64,000 nucleotides of DNA from Nannochloropsis oceanica (GCA_004519485.1 CP038124.1:228387-292386); one strand, 5' to 3'; positions 10,828 to 21,572 are shown, counted from the stretch's first letter. The notes: a model not told the origin generated them from the sequence alone. Numbers and translations: made by a program.

Positions 10828-13077
10828 ATGGATCCCGTCCAGGTGGCCTCACTGGAGCGGTATTTGCCCCAAGTTCTCCCCGCAGCACTTCTGCGTTCCC
10901 CGGCCTCTTCACCGACCTCCTTCCCCCTGCCTCCCCTCAAGATCAGAGCCACCATACTTGAAGGCGGCCAGAGCAACCCCACGTTTCTACTCACGCTGCA
11001 GCCGTCAGGGGATCGTATCGTGCTGAGAAAGAAACCGGCACTTGTCAAGGTGGCGTCGGCGCACGCAGTAGAGAGGGAATACCGGGTGCTCCAAGCCTTG
11101 CAACATTCGGCCGTGCCCGTCCCACCAGTCTACCTCTTATGCGATGATGCCTCGATAGTGGGTACTCCCTTTTACCTTATGGGTTTTGTCGAAGGGCGTG
11201 TTTTTCGCGACCCGACCTTGCCAGGCGTAAAGGATCCAAAGGAGAGGAGGGAGTGCTTCCAGGCCATGCTGGAGACATTAGCCGCTATTCATACAGTAGA
11301 TTGGCGGGGAAGGGGCCTGGGGACTTTTGGAAAGCCGGAAGTTGGTTATTTTGGTCGGCAGCTTAAGAGACTGAAAAGTGTGATGGAGAAGCAGGCGGAG
11401 GACGCGGGTTACTTTCCCGGATCAAGGGAGTTAAGTGAGGATATGCTAAGGGTGGTAGCACAACCTGGAGGGGCAGTGAGGGATGATGAGACTTGTTTGG
11501 TGCATGGCGATTATAAGGTAAAGTATTTTCTTGAAAAGGGAGAGTGGGCGCGGGGGCGCGCGGGGGCGGGGGGGATATTGTCCAGGGATGCGTGATGGTT
11601 CTCCCTGCCCCCATTCAAAGCTTGCATCCCACTACATAATCCTCACGCCGGCACGCGTACGAAACCCAAACACGTTGCTGTCTCTCTCGCACAGATAGAT
11701 AATGTGGTCTTTCACCCTAGTGAGCCGCGGGTCGTCGCTGTGCTCGACTGGGAGCTTTCTACCCTTGGGCATCCCATGGCCGACCTCGCCAATCTCTCAA
11801 TGATGTTTTTTGTCCCTTCGGTCCCTCACTCCCCGGTCTCGGGCTTGCTAGGGCTAGAGTTAGACCAGTTAGGCATCCCAGATGAAGAGGATTTGGTGAA
11901 AGAGTACTGCCAGCTGGTAGGGAGGAAGCCTCCGGGGAGGGAGTGGAGGTTCTACACGGCCTTCTTGTTCTTCAAGAATGTGGTGGTCTTGCAAGGGGTC
12001 GAGGCGAGAAGGCGACAGGGCGTGGCCTCATCAAAGCTGGCTGTGAAACTTCTAGATCTAGCTCCGATTCTGGTGCAGATTGCGGCACAGCATTTGGAGG
12101 AGGCGCAAGAAGCTGGAGGAGGAGGAGGAGGAGAAGGAGGAGGAGGAGGAGGAGGAGGAGGAATTAGAGTAAGCAACACAGCAGGAGTAGCAGAAGGAGC
12201 AAACTTTCCTTCTCCACACCTTCAAGAACTACCACAAGGACAAGTCGACGGTATCTCGACCGTAGTCTTTGACTGGGGCGGGGTCCTGACCTCCCTCTCC
12301 CCCCTCTCCTCTATTCGCGACTTCGAAGCCTCTCACAACCTCCCCAAGGGCTACATAAGTATCGCCATCCACGCAGCAGGCGACGCCCACGGCCTGTTCC
12401 AACGGGTAGAGCGAGGCGAATTGCCTCTAGATGACTCGTCGCTGCGAGCTTGGGAGGTTGAACTAACCTCTCTCAAGTCCCATCAAGCTTATGCTGCAGT
12501 AGCCGAACGTTTCTCAGGAATGAAAGCGCAAGATCTTCCCTCCTCTTTTTTCCCCCGTCGTCTCGATACCCGTTCCATGTTCCGGCATATTATCGAGGCT
12601 TCTGTCACAATAGACCCAAGCATGCTTGCCGCTGTGCGGGCCCTGCGTGCCGCCGGTTTTCGAACAGCAGTACTGACAAATGATTTTCGAGTCGCCCCTG
12701 GTGTTTTTTCTTCAGCTCACGAGAGGGAAGCTTGGCTATGGGCACGGTTGGACATTATGGGGCGTGTGCTGAATGATCGTAGCTTGTTTGAGGTCGTCGT
12801 GTCGTCGGCGGCGACCCGGGCCCGTAAGCCGGAGCAGCGTGTGTATGAAGTGCTGTTTGAAGCATTGGGTCTGCCGATGAGCAGCGCAAACCAGATTTTG
12901 TTCTTGGACGACATTGGTCGTAACCTCAAGGCAGCCCAGGCCCTGGGGATTCGGACGGTTCTTGTGACGGACGAGAACCGTGAGCAGGTGGTGGCGGCAT
13001 TAAAGGGGCTTGCAAGATCAAGGTTGCAAGCAAAAGCAGGAGGGGGGAGGTTGACGGAGCGGGGATCACGACTGTAG
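10828..13077 (+). CDS. APH-family kinase-like domain fused to a HAD-like hydrolase domain
   Basis: Two exons, 10828..11517 and 11695..13077 (690 aa). The N-terminal half is an aminoglycoside phosphotransferase-like domain as found in ACAD10/ACAD11. It has IVLRKKPA (nucleotide-binding Lys), LVHGDYK joined by the intron to IDNVVFHP (HGDxxxxN catalytic loop), and VLDWELSTLGHPMADLA (metal-binding Asp). The C-terminal half is a HAD domain: motif I VVFDWGGVLTS, motif II AVLTNDF, motif III Lys in ARKPEQRVYE, and motif IV FLDDIGRNLKAAQALG, closest to the ACAD10/epoxide-hydrolase N-terminal HADs. A Gly/Glu-rich linker (12110-12170) joins them. Vertebrate ACAD10 has HAD then APH then an acyl-CoA dehydrogenase; here the order is APH-HAD with no dehydrogenase. 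ACAD10/11 act in 4-hydroxy fatty acid breakdown, so a lipid role is possible but inferred. Confidence 0.8.
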
Positions 13078-13692
13078 GGGACGCCACATGCAAGGCAAAG
13101 GACGAAATGAAGATGACTAAAAACAAAAATAATAATACCAAAGTACATATTTGTCCAGGCGAGGACTCTTGAAAAGCGCGGGCGAGAAGCAAGTGGAAAA
13201 TTTGAGGCGATTCTCCGAACCCATATGTTCTTTGCGGGTCTTCTTGCCTTTTTTGAATTTCTTGGCGTGCTTGCATGCTTGCTTGCTGGCTTGAACTGCT
13301 GCCTTACCTCTCCAGTGCACGACACGCAACTGCACACACAACACGCGCATGCAGGCCAGCCTTGCAGCCGTTGCAACACTTCTTCAGCGATCGTGGGCGT
13401 GTGGGCGAGCAGCAGCACACGAGGGAGGCCCATCACCCCCTGCATGTGCATTCTTGCCTTCTTAGGATTATATCCAGCCGGCCGCCGGCCAAAAACATCT
13501 GTTTTGGCCATATCTACACACACAGCACATGACACCTTACATTCTTCTTCTCCCATGCTGGTCACAATAACCTGAGACGCTTGGTGCCGCATTCAAATTT
13601 GCAATGGGCCTGCCTCATACCCACTCACAGAAAACACATGGTCCCTTTCCTCACCCCACATTCCCCACAGCGACAAAAAACCAACAAGAACC
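13078..13692. other. Intergenic region upstream of the prolyl hydroxylase
   Basis: Spacer holding the 3' UTR of the APH-HAD gene and the promoter and 5' UTR of the hydroxylase. Short frames on both strands (77-116 codons) are Cys/His-rich and lack domain signals. Nothing else recognised. Confidence 0.4.
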
Positions 13693-15060
13693 ATGCGCTT
13701 CACCGCGACGGTGCTGCTGCTCCTACCTGCGGCCTCGCAAGCTGTGCATCATTTTAAGGAGCTCAACAGCATTCAAGACTTGGAGTTGCTGGGCCTGATC
13801 AACAAGGATAGAGGCATGGCCCAGAAGCACCTCCTCCTCGGCTTCAGCAACGCGGAATGCGTCGACAAAGTGCGCAACGTCGGCTTTCCTTACGATTACG
13901 CCGCGTTGGGGGAGCACGTGGAGACGGGGGAAGTCATGCTGGAACGGGACGATGAGCTCGCCCGAGCGTATAACATCACGGAGTGCAACCAATACGTTTA
14001 TGTCCCCCGTGGCGGCGACGTCCGCACCGACTTTGACGTGCTTAGCGCCCATGACAAGCTGCAATTGCATAATTGGCTTTTTACGCACCTGGCTATCGAG
14101 ATTGAGATTGTAAATGACTTGCCTTTTGACGTCTCGATTAAGTGGGAGGACACCGGCCGCCGTGAAGGCCCACACGATCTTATCGCCATCCCTCGGGGGA
14201 AGTCAGCCTCGGTCCACACCTTTGAATCGCACCACCTTCGCTTCGTTAGCCACCAGCCTGGGGCGGGGTCGGAGACTTTCTTGCGTGTGCGTGTTGATGG
14301 GTCAGAGACGACGTTGCGGCTTTCGGATTACCTTTCTAATGACGCTTCTAGGCAATGTGCCAATCCCCTCGACTGCTCTGCAGGTGCAACGGGCGCACTG
14401 CCCAAGAACGTGAATAACGAACATGGGTCCTCGGATGACATCCAAACAGCAGTGGAAGATATGGAAATCTGGCGAAATCGAGACAGCGAAAACCGAGCCC
14501 GAGTCATCCGCAATGAAAACCAACCACAAACCAAACCCCGGTACACGCCATTGGGCTTCAAAAGAGCGCGTATTCCCGACGATATCTACAAAATGATGCT
14601 CCATAGGTACAATACCGGCGAGCGTATCTCGGAGCCATGGCCTAAATCAGATTGTCACACCAATTTTTTCGAGGCCCCCTCCACGATGGTCTACCTGACC
14701 GACGCGGAAAAAAACCAAATTTTCGCGGCAATGAAGCCGGTTCTGAGTGAGTGGGCGGGGGGGGTGAACTTATTTCCGACTTCTGTGTATGGTGTGAGGA
14801 TCTACCACAACGGTTCGTGGTTGAGGGAGCATGTGGACACGGGGGACACGCACATTATTAGTGCCATTATGAACATCGCTCAGGACGTAGAGGAGGATTG
14901 GCTGTTGACCTTTATCGACCACAATGGGGACAGGCATTTCATTACCTTGGAACCAGGGGATGCGTTGTACTATGAATCGGCCTCGTGCTTGCATGGGAGG
15001 CCTGTAGCCTTCAAGGGCTCTTTCTTTGCGAATGCCTTTGTGCATTTCAAGGTGGTTTAG
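13693..15060 (+). CDS. Secretory prolyl 4-hydroxylase-like 2OG-Fe(II) dioxygenase with VHL-beta-like segment
   Basis: Intronless, 455 aa. An N-terminal signal peptide (hydrophobic TATVLLLLPAASQA) suggests entry into the secretory pathway. Residues about 134-215 (IEIVNDLPFDVSIKWEDTG, an IPRGKS turn, then VHTFESHHLRF) resemble the beta domain of von Hippel-Lindau proteins; this is a pattern-level resemblance. Residues about 300-455 form the P4H catalytic core: VYGVRIYHNGSWLREHVDT supplies iron ligands His380 and Asp382, LHGRP supplies the distal His434, and the nearby Lys441 is the likely 2-oxoglutarate ligand. Such enzymes hydroxylate proline in collagen-like or HIF-like substrates using O2 and 2-oxoglutarate. 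Enzyme class is confident; the VHL-like part and substrate are not. Confidence 0.8.
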   Translation: MRFTATVLLLLPAASQAVHHFKELNSIQDLELLGLINKDRGMAQKHLLLGFSNAECVDKVRNVGFPYDYAALGEHVETGEVMLERDDELARAYNITECNQYVYVPRGGDVRTDFDVLSAHDKLQLHNWLFTHLAIEIEIVNDLPFDVSIKWEDTGRREGPHDLIAIPRGKSASVHTFESHHLRFVSHQPGAGSETFLRVRVDGSETTLRLSDYLSNDASRQCANPLDCSAGATGALPKNVNNEHGSSDDIQTAVEDMEIWRNRDSENRARVIRNENQPQTKPRYTPLGFKRARIPDDIYKMMLHRYNTGERISEPWPKSDCHTNFFEAPSTMVYLTDAEKNQIFAAMKPVLSEWAGGVNLFPTSVYGVRIYHNGSWLREHVDTGDTHIISAIMNIAQDVEEDWLLTFIDHNGDRHFITLEPGDALYYESASCLHGRPVAFKGSFFANAFVHFKVV

Positions 15061-16365
15061 AAGGAGGAGAGAGGAGGAGTGGTGGGGTGAACCAAAGGAA
15101 GGATGAACAGAGCGGATAGGCCGCTCCCCCCCCTAGCTCTCTGTATTTCTTCTTCCATTGGCAAAGCGGTAGCATACATACATGCATGTAAAGAAAAGAA
15201 CTCAAAAAGAAGGGAAGAGAGGGAAGGAGAGAGAAAGAGAGCGTCCTACTTCGCGCACGGAAAGATAACATAAGGGTCGCAGCAGCCCAAGGACAGAAAG
15301 AGACGAGGAAACACGCCTCGGCACCAAAGCCAAAACAATGGATAGGCAATAGACATGAGGAGGACGAAAAGTAAACAGAACAAAACGTGCAACACTTACG
15401 AGCAAAAAAATAGGACAATTTGTTTCCTCTTTAAGAAGGGATGTACAGGCAGGCATATCGATGCTTCTTTGCCGTGATTTGATCATTTCACCGATAAAAA
15501 TACGCGCATTCGGTCACCCATCCAATTGACTCCAAATCTGGTCGTGGAGGTGGAGGTGATGCGCCTATTTTTCCCCCTACATTTTTTCCCCACTTTTCTT
15601 CGCCGATTTTTTTATAATTGTAGAGTATGGCATAGGGCATGCAGATCTTTTACTTCTTGTTTGTCGTCGTCGTCTTCTGGCCCTAGGGCGGGGGGGGGAG
15701 GAATGGAGGGCGGGACAACACCAATGCGCGGGGAATCCAAAACAATCACACAGCCCAACAGAGGTGCTCGGGGCGACACGTACCGCGCCCAGATGACAAG
15801 GTACAAAGGGGGAGCTAGAAGCTGACTGGTGGGCGGCTTCTTGCTTATCGTCAATTGGTGTCATCGTGGGGGCGCATGACTGTAGGGGTGTTGGGGGAAG
15901 GGGAGGAGGAAAAGGAAGCAGGACCGCGCCATCACACACAAGATAACGGACCTCGTCAGCAGCTTGAGAGAGAGGATGAGGGAGACTGCTGGTGGCTTGT
16001 CGGCTCTTCTCAGATCCGGCTACTGCGGGTAGGAAAGAAGGGGAGAGAGGGAGGGAGGAAGGAAGGGGATTTTTTTTTCTCTATCTGTTTTCGAAATTTG
16101 ACTTCTGTATTGTCTATTTCTGTCATTCTCACTCACTCACACACTCATTCACACAACAATTATCTCACTCACTCACGCGCTGCCATGCAAGGGGCAGAGT
16201 ATCGGTTATGACCCAACTAAATGCCTGTTGCACCGACATGCCAGCAGCCCACCGACACACACAACACGCAAAAATAAGCATGACTGCCCGAGCTGGCTTC
16301 AAGCTCGCGTCGAGGTAAAAAGACCTGGATAAAGGAGAATACAACATGGCTCAGGGCGCTTTGTC
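15061..16365. other. Convergent intergenic region
   Basis: Lies between the hydroxylase (+) and DUF3605-like gene (-) stop codons. It contains purine-rich GGGA/GAGA tracts and CTCACTCA/CACA tracts near 16130-16175. A minus-strand frame at 15854..15612 looks weakly protein-like but has no start, family or clear splice partner. No confident gene. Confidence 0.4.
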
Positions 16366-18546
16366 TCATCCCATCTCTTGCTCTTCCTGAAGCTTTTGCT
16401 CGTGCGCTTGAACGGTCGCTGGGCTGTCAACAAGGGAGCAGGAAGGGAGGGAGGAGGGGGGTGGTGACAAACGCTGTTTTTTCTCCCTTTTCTTCATCTC
16501 CTTCCTCTTTTTCCTGCGCTCTTTCTTCGCTTCCTCTGTCTCATCTGTCTCCTCTTCGTCCCGCAAGTCATCGCCATCCCTCTTCTTGCCCCTGCTTCTG
16601 CTGCTCCTACTGCTGCTGTCATGCTCGTCCTCGTGGCCATCGGCGGAAGGAGCTTCTTCATTCCCTGCGGCTCCTGCTGCTACTGCCGCTGCTGCCTCCT
16701 CCTCGGTGGAAGGGTTGAGACCGACGTCCTCGTCGGGGACCTCCTGTGTGAGTGAAGGGGGTGGAGGGAGGGAGGGAAGGAGGGAGGGAGGAGGGGAGGG
16801 ATATAAGAAGGGGACGATCAATGAATAAGGGTTTCTTGACATGAGAGAAAATAACCACACCTGTGTACAAACACACATCTTCCCCCCTTCCTCCAGCCCT
16901 CCCTCCCGCCCTCCCTCGCCTACCTGTACGTAAACATGGACGTGGTAGATTTGGATGGACCTCGAGGCATTCTCGTCAAGGTTCCACCGGCGGACCTCCC
17001 TCCCTCCCTCCCTTCCTTCCTTCTCCATCCAGCCCGACATGAAGGCCTCCACGTCTTCCAACGACAACTCCCGCCGAGCCCAGAGCGTCATATGCCTGAT
17101 CCCTTTGGGGGTGTTGTACCTGGAGGGAGGGGAAGGAGGGAGGGAGGGGTGACAGATCTGAGTCTAGAGAAGGCATAACGGAATGAAGGAGGGAGAGAGG
17201 GGAGGAAAGAAGGAAAGGAGGGCGGATGCGCCATGCTCATGGGAATTTGTGACATTTTCTCTCTCGTACAGGATTGATTGTGAGGGAGGGAAGGAGGGAG
17301 GGGGGGAGGGACAAAGGATACTTACGGAAATTTGTTGTCTTCCAGAACAATGTCCTCTTCATGGAGGACAGACTGCAGGATCCATTCTTCCCGCGAGGCG
17401 TAGGTGGCATCGATGTAGTCCTGGTCAGGAGGGAGGAGATAGAAAGGGTGAGAGAAAGGGAGGGGGCGAGGCATGAGAGGGGCGGGACACGAAAAGCTGA
17501 GCTGGGCCTTAACGTGGTGACGGAAAACAAGCTCAATTCAACAAGGAAACACACAGATATACACGCACGCACACATACATACATAGTTGAATCAGTAAAC
17601 AAATAAACCACAGTTTTAAAATAATGAATCAAGGGTCCCATGGAACTAAACAACAAACCACCCACCACGTGGCCTAGAGCCCACATACCACTACTAACTA
17701 AACAACATACCACCCACCACGTGCCTAGAGCCCACATACCATATGATCCCACTTTCTCTCCTTGCACTCCCGCGTTCGATCCCAGTACTCGATCTGTAGC
17801 GTCCGTTTACATGCAGGATTCACGCTTGTCGGATGCTCCCAATTCTGTTCCGCTCGGAATCTGTCGTCCACTTGCGAGCCCCCTTCATCCTCCCCTCCAT
17901 CTCCATGTCCCTGCTTCCCCTCCTCTTCCTGTTGCTGCTCATCGGCGCCGCTGGCTCCCTCCGTCTCCTCCTTCTTTTTGGACGTCCGCATTGAGCCCAA
18001 GCGGTATCTCTCTTTGTCTTGTCGCCTGTCCTCCTCATCGCGCGTAGGGGAGGGCGAGGCAGATCGATGGTGGTAGGAGTAAGAATGATTGTGCCGGCGA
18101 TTCTGAGTCGACACCGAAACAGCTGGCGGCTCAACAGGCGTAGAGCTGACTGCTTTGACTACTCCTTCTACTCCCCCTTCGACCTCTGGCAAGACAGTAT
18201 CGAGTCGATCTATAAGGCGGCCTTTCCGATAAGGAGAATTGCTGGAGGTGGAGGTGGAGGTGGAGGGCGGGAGGGATGAAGGGGAGGAGGCAGCTGTGAT
18301 TGGCGGCAAACCACTCACCTCCCGAGCCTTATGTTTAGTGTTGCTTTTGATACTGCTGATGCTATTGTTGCTGTTGCTGCTGCAGCAGCTGCTGTCCTCG
18401 CGACGGAGACGGGAAGGCCTGGACGGTACGGAGGGGGGTTCGTGGTGAGCAAAGGCCTCATTCTCACTGATGGTGCTCATACTGCTACTGCTGCTGCTGG
18501 CGATAGTATCGGCAGTTATCGTAGTCGCGCTCGTTCCAGGGGGCAT
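16366..18546 (-). CDS. DUF3605-like protein with long Ser-rich N-terminus
   Basis: Four exons: 18546..17740, 17420..17326, 17119..16924 and 16743..16366 (491 aa). The first ATG after an in-frame stop is at 18546. Exon 1 is mostly disordered (Ser, Glu/Gln) but ends in a conserved-looking LQIEYWDRTRECKERKWDHM. Exons 2-3 hold the recognisable domain: EEWILQSVLHEEDIVLEDNKFP, YNTPKGIRHMTLWARRELS, VEAFMSGWM, WNLDENASRSIQIYHVHVYV. The pattern of a proline before 'GI.H..LW', then a Trp-Asn and a His-x-His strand is that of DUF3605, a family of unknown function known in fungi and other eukaryotes. Exon 4 is acidic/basic and low-complexity (KKERRKKRKEMKK), perhaps nuclear. All junctions keep phase. The 180-nt last intron is stop-free in frame. 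Divergent from the WDR53-like gene. Confidence 0.6.
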
Positions 18547-19237
18547 GGGGGAGGGCAGAGAGAAGAGAGAGGCTTTATTTTGTGTAGACAAGGACGAGAG
18601 CGGCTCGCAGGGGAAATATCGAGCTCTGCGCCGGAGAATCCAGGGACTGCCGCTCGGCAAGTAAACGTGTCAGCTTTTGCACCTGCAGCAACTATACGTC
18701 AAAGGTGTGGGTTGGAATGTGAAAGGGGTTAGGGTAAGGGCAGTGAAATTTCTCCTTTTTTGCTGCCGTCAGCACATTTAACAACTTCTTTCACAAACAC
18801 ACACGACAACAACAAAGAATCCTACCCTCGCCTCAAGGACAACATGTAGGGGGTAGTTGATGTTGTCCGAACAGCAGCAGCAGTAACGGCATGATTGTGC
18901 GTTGTGGTGGACTGGCAAGTGCGTGCTGTGGAGAGCATCGGGATTTGGGAAGGGGTGAGGAGGGATGACGATCAGGGTAGACTGACAGGGACACTGTGGA
19001 CCAAAAACGCAGCGCAGTGCTGCATCTACTCCACAACTGCGATGCTACAAGTCCCCAGTCTATGCATTGAGTGTGGTGCAAGTGAAATGTGGGGTTTGTG
19101 ACCTGGTGGTCTCTCTACAAAGCGGGTCTCCTTCGCATCACGTCATCCAAGTCGATCGCAAAAGCCCACGTCGTTTACGTCACTTGAATTTTCACGCCTT
19201 TTTTGCTCCAGTACCACAGGCTTAGCCAGCTCCAGTC
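18547..19237. other. Divergent promoter region (DUF3605-like / WDR53-like)
   Basis: About 690 bp holding both 5' UTRs and promoters. No TATA box or RNA gene I can defend; the plus-strand frames here are out-of-frame shadows of exon 1 or lack starts. Confidence 0.4.
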
Positions 19238-20713
19238 ATGGACGATGACGAAGGAAGAGGAGAGCGGTATGCACCGCATGCCCTGTCGTTTTCCATAGAC
19301 CTGGACAGCGCTTCATGGTCGATGCTGAAAGGCCACCGTGGGGAGGTTCTATCTCTCGACATTTTAGGGCTCGAGCGGGCAGGAACAGGGCGTGACGCTT
19401 CCGGCATGGTTTTACTGGCATCGGGAGGGGAGGATTCAACATGCCGGGTGTGGGATGTGGCGGCCGGCCGGGCCATTAAGTGCTACACGGGCATGTTCGA
19501 GGATAACGAGGGAGTCGGGGCAGTGGCATTCGTCGATGCCTCCCGCCTCCTTGCTGCCACCAGCACCTCAATTTACGAACTGGACTTAAACTTCCCAGGT
19601 GTAGTTGTCAGAGAAGCATTGGGTACACTCCCATCAGTGACCAACGATGAGATCAACCAAGTAGCCGTTCATCCTAGGAAGGGCAACAACCATGTGGCCG
19701 TTGCGGATGACAGTGGTACTGTTACTCTCCTTGACTCTTCTGTCCGTCCACCCAAGCCCATTCGAACCCTTCGAAGATCCAGCGACAATTATGACTTGTG
19801 TACCTGTGTCGCATTCCGACCACGGGTGCCATATGACTTGGCGTGTGGGTTTCATAGTACGTGCACAGTGGGCCTATGGGACTTTTCGAAGGGCCAGAAA
19901 GGCTGTCGTGCTGTCGATGTATCGGCAGCAGCAGTAGGAGAAGGGGAATGTGAAGATGACGATCCCACTATAGCACCGTCAGCGGCGTCTTCATGCCAGT
20001 TGTTCAATCCCCCGTATGTTAATTCTCTGGCTTTTTCGGCTTGTGGAAGGTGGGTGGCGGTGGGGAAGGGGAATGGGGAGGTTGGGATTTATGACTACGT
20101 AAAGGGGGGAGGAGAAGGAGGGGGAGGAGGCAGCGGAGAGGCTATAGCGGTGTTACAGGGCGGGCACACCACTAGTGTTGCGGGCGTAGTATTCCTGGAT
20201 ATGGGTGTCGGAGAGGAAAGGGGAGAGGGAAAAGGAAAGAGTAGGAGGAAGAAGGGAAGAGGAGGGGGTGGTGGAAGGGAAGAGGTAGCATTCTTGGCAT
20301 CAGTTGGCAATGATCGCATGCTCAATTTCTGGGAATGTTCGCTTCCTAGACTTGCCGGTAACTGCAGCAGCAACAGCATCAAAAGCAACACCAACTTCAA
20401 CAGCAACAGCAGCAAGTTAAGACGGCCGCGGATTTTGAAGCAATTTACTGATTTGCCGGGGAAGCCAAATTGGATGGTCAGCACCGTTCTGATGTCTGAT
20501 TCTGCTGCTACTGTCGCTCCTGCTGCAGCTACTTCTCAGCTGGAGGTTCGCGGTGAAGAAAATGAAGAAGGAGGGAAAGAGGCAGGCAGGGGAAAGGGGG
20601 AGGACGGTGTGACACAACGGTCTTTGCGAGTGTTTGTTGCGATGACCACCTCGGAGATCGCGGTGTTGAATGTAGATATCAGTGTACAGCGGGAGACGCA
20701 TCAGCAGTCGTAG
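19238..20713 (+). CDS. WDR53-like WD40-repeat protein
   Basis: Intronless, 491 aa beta-propeller. WD40 blades are visible as LKGHRGEVLSLDI followed by LASGGEDSTCRVWDV, then DEINQVAVHPRKGNNHVAVADDSGTVTLLD, CTCVAFRPRVPYDLACGFHSTCTVGLWDF, LFNPPYVNSLAFSACGRWVAVGKGNGEVGIYD, GGHTTSVAGVVFLD and LASVGNDRMLNFWEC. The ADDSGT blade, the VAFRP blade and a QLFNPP..NS strand are characteristic of WDR53, a small propeller linked in animals to CUL4-DDB1 ubiquitin ligases. Low-complexity inserts interrupt loops (Gly/Glu near 20105-20140, basic Gly-rich near 20215-20285, Asn/Ser near 20365-20415). The stop lies inside a tandem duplication that continues into the 3' UTR, so the last residues are repeat-derived. 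Confidence 0.68.
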   Translation: MDDDEGRGERYAPHALSFSIDLDSASWSMLKGHRGEVLSLDILGLERAGTGRDASGMVLLASGGEDSTCRVWDVAAGRAIKCYTGMFEDNEGVGAVAFVDASRLLAATSTSIYELDLNFPGVVVREALGTLPSVTNDEINQVAVHPRKGNNHVAVADDSGTVTLLDSSVRPPKPIRTLRRSSDNYDLCTCVAFRPRVPYDLACGFHSTCTVGLWDFSKGQKGCRAVDVSAAAVGEGECEDDDPTIAPSAASSCQLFNPPYVNSLAFSACGRWVAVGKGNGEVGIYDYVKGGGEGGGGGSGEAIAVLQGGHTTSVAGVVFLDMGVGEERGEGKGKSRRKKGRGGGGGREEVAFLASVGNDRMLNFWECSLPRLAGNCSSNSIKSNTNFNSNSSKLRRPRILKQFTDLPGKPNWMVSTVLMSDSAATVAPAAATSQLEVRGEENEEGGKEAGRGKGEDGVTQRSLRVFVAMTTSEIAVLNVDISVQRETHQQS

Positions 20714-20908
20714 GAATAGCAGCAGTATCATTTGCAGCGGCAGCAACAGCAGCAGCAGCAGCATGAGGAGGCTGGGAAGCAGCGTGATCATCAGTGTACA
20801 GCGGGAGACGCACAGCAGCAGCAGTCGGAGGAATAGCAGCAGTATCATTTGCAGCGGCAGCAACAGCAGCAGCAGCAGCAGCATGAGGAGGCTGGGAAGC
20901 AGCGTGAT
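20678..20908. repeat. Two-copy tandem duplication (about 112 + 119 bp) spanning the WDR53-like stop codon
   Basis: Copy 1 runs 20678-20789 and copy 2 runs 20790-20908. Both begin atcagtgtacagcgggagac and end gctgggaagcagcgtgat. They differ by a few indels in CAG/GCA triplets and by the stop (tag in copy 1, gag at the matching site in copy 2). Confidence 0.93.
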
Positions 20909-21572
20909 GAAGAAGGCATCGTTATGTACATATAGAACACAATTTTGATTGGGGGGATGGGGCGTTGGAGTGAAAATCAGAAAATGTCAGGAAGGTGGCA
21001 GGAAGTGATATTGTCGCGCTTTGTTCTACTTCGCTTTTTTTGTTCTCTTGATATTCCCACTTATCGTTCCTTCGCTCCTTTTTTTAGTTATTCGTCTTCT
21101 TCATCATCTCTAGTCTTCCTTTTTGGCAACTCTTCCTTTCTCACTGCCCCAGGGGATGCGACTGTTCTCTCCTTCTTTTCTGCCCATCCCCTTCCCCCCC
21201 CCCCTCTTCCCGCGGCAGACAGATACACCTGTACCTGGTCCCTCCCTCACCCCCCCCCCACTCTCTCTCTCTTTCGAGCTCTTTCTATTCATGCCGGGTC
21301 TCGCGGTCCGAGACCAGGGATCCAATGCGATGCAATGGAATCCTCAAGCGGAAGGGAAGAAAAGGAATGAGGGAATGAAGGAGGACGGGAACAGTCACCT
21401 TCATCGCACCTTGACGCCTCGAACTTTTTATGCAGCTCCTAATGTTTCACCTTTTCTCTCCGTAACACTCTCTGTATATGCTCCTCTCCGTCTTTCTTTT
21501 TGTTACTCTACAACGCTAGTACACTACTATATTGCTGCTTCATCCCGCCTTCCCGCCCTCCCGCCCTCCTCC
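20909..21572. other. Convergent intergenic region
   Basis: Between WDR53-like (+) and ABC1-kinase (-) 3' ends. Contains poly-C and CT-rich tracts near 21190-21275. No confident coding sequence; frames are proline/serine-rich translations of CT repeats. Confidence 0.4.

Noticed and set aside
15612-15854. Minus-strand frame with a protein-like stretch (IWARYVSPRAPLLGCVIV) and an acidic tail
   Set aside because: Preceded by a stop, no Met in good context, no splice partner found and no known family; left as unexplained intergenic sequence.
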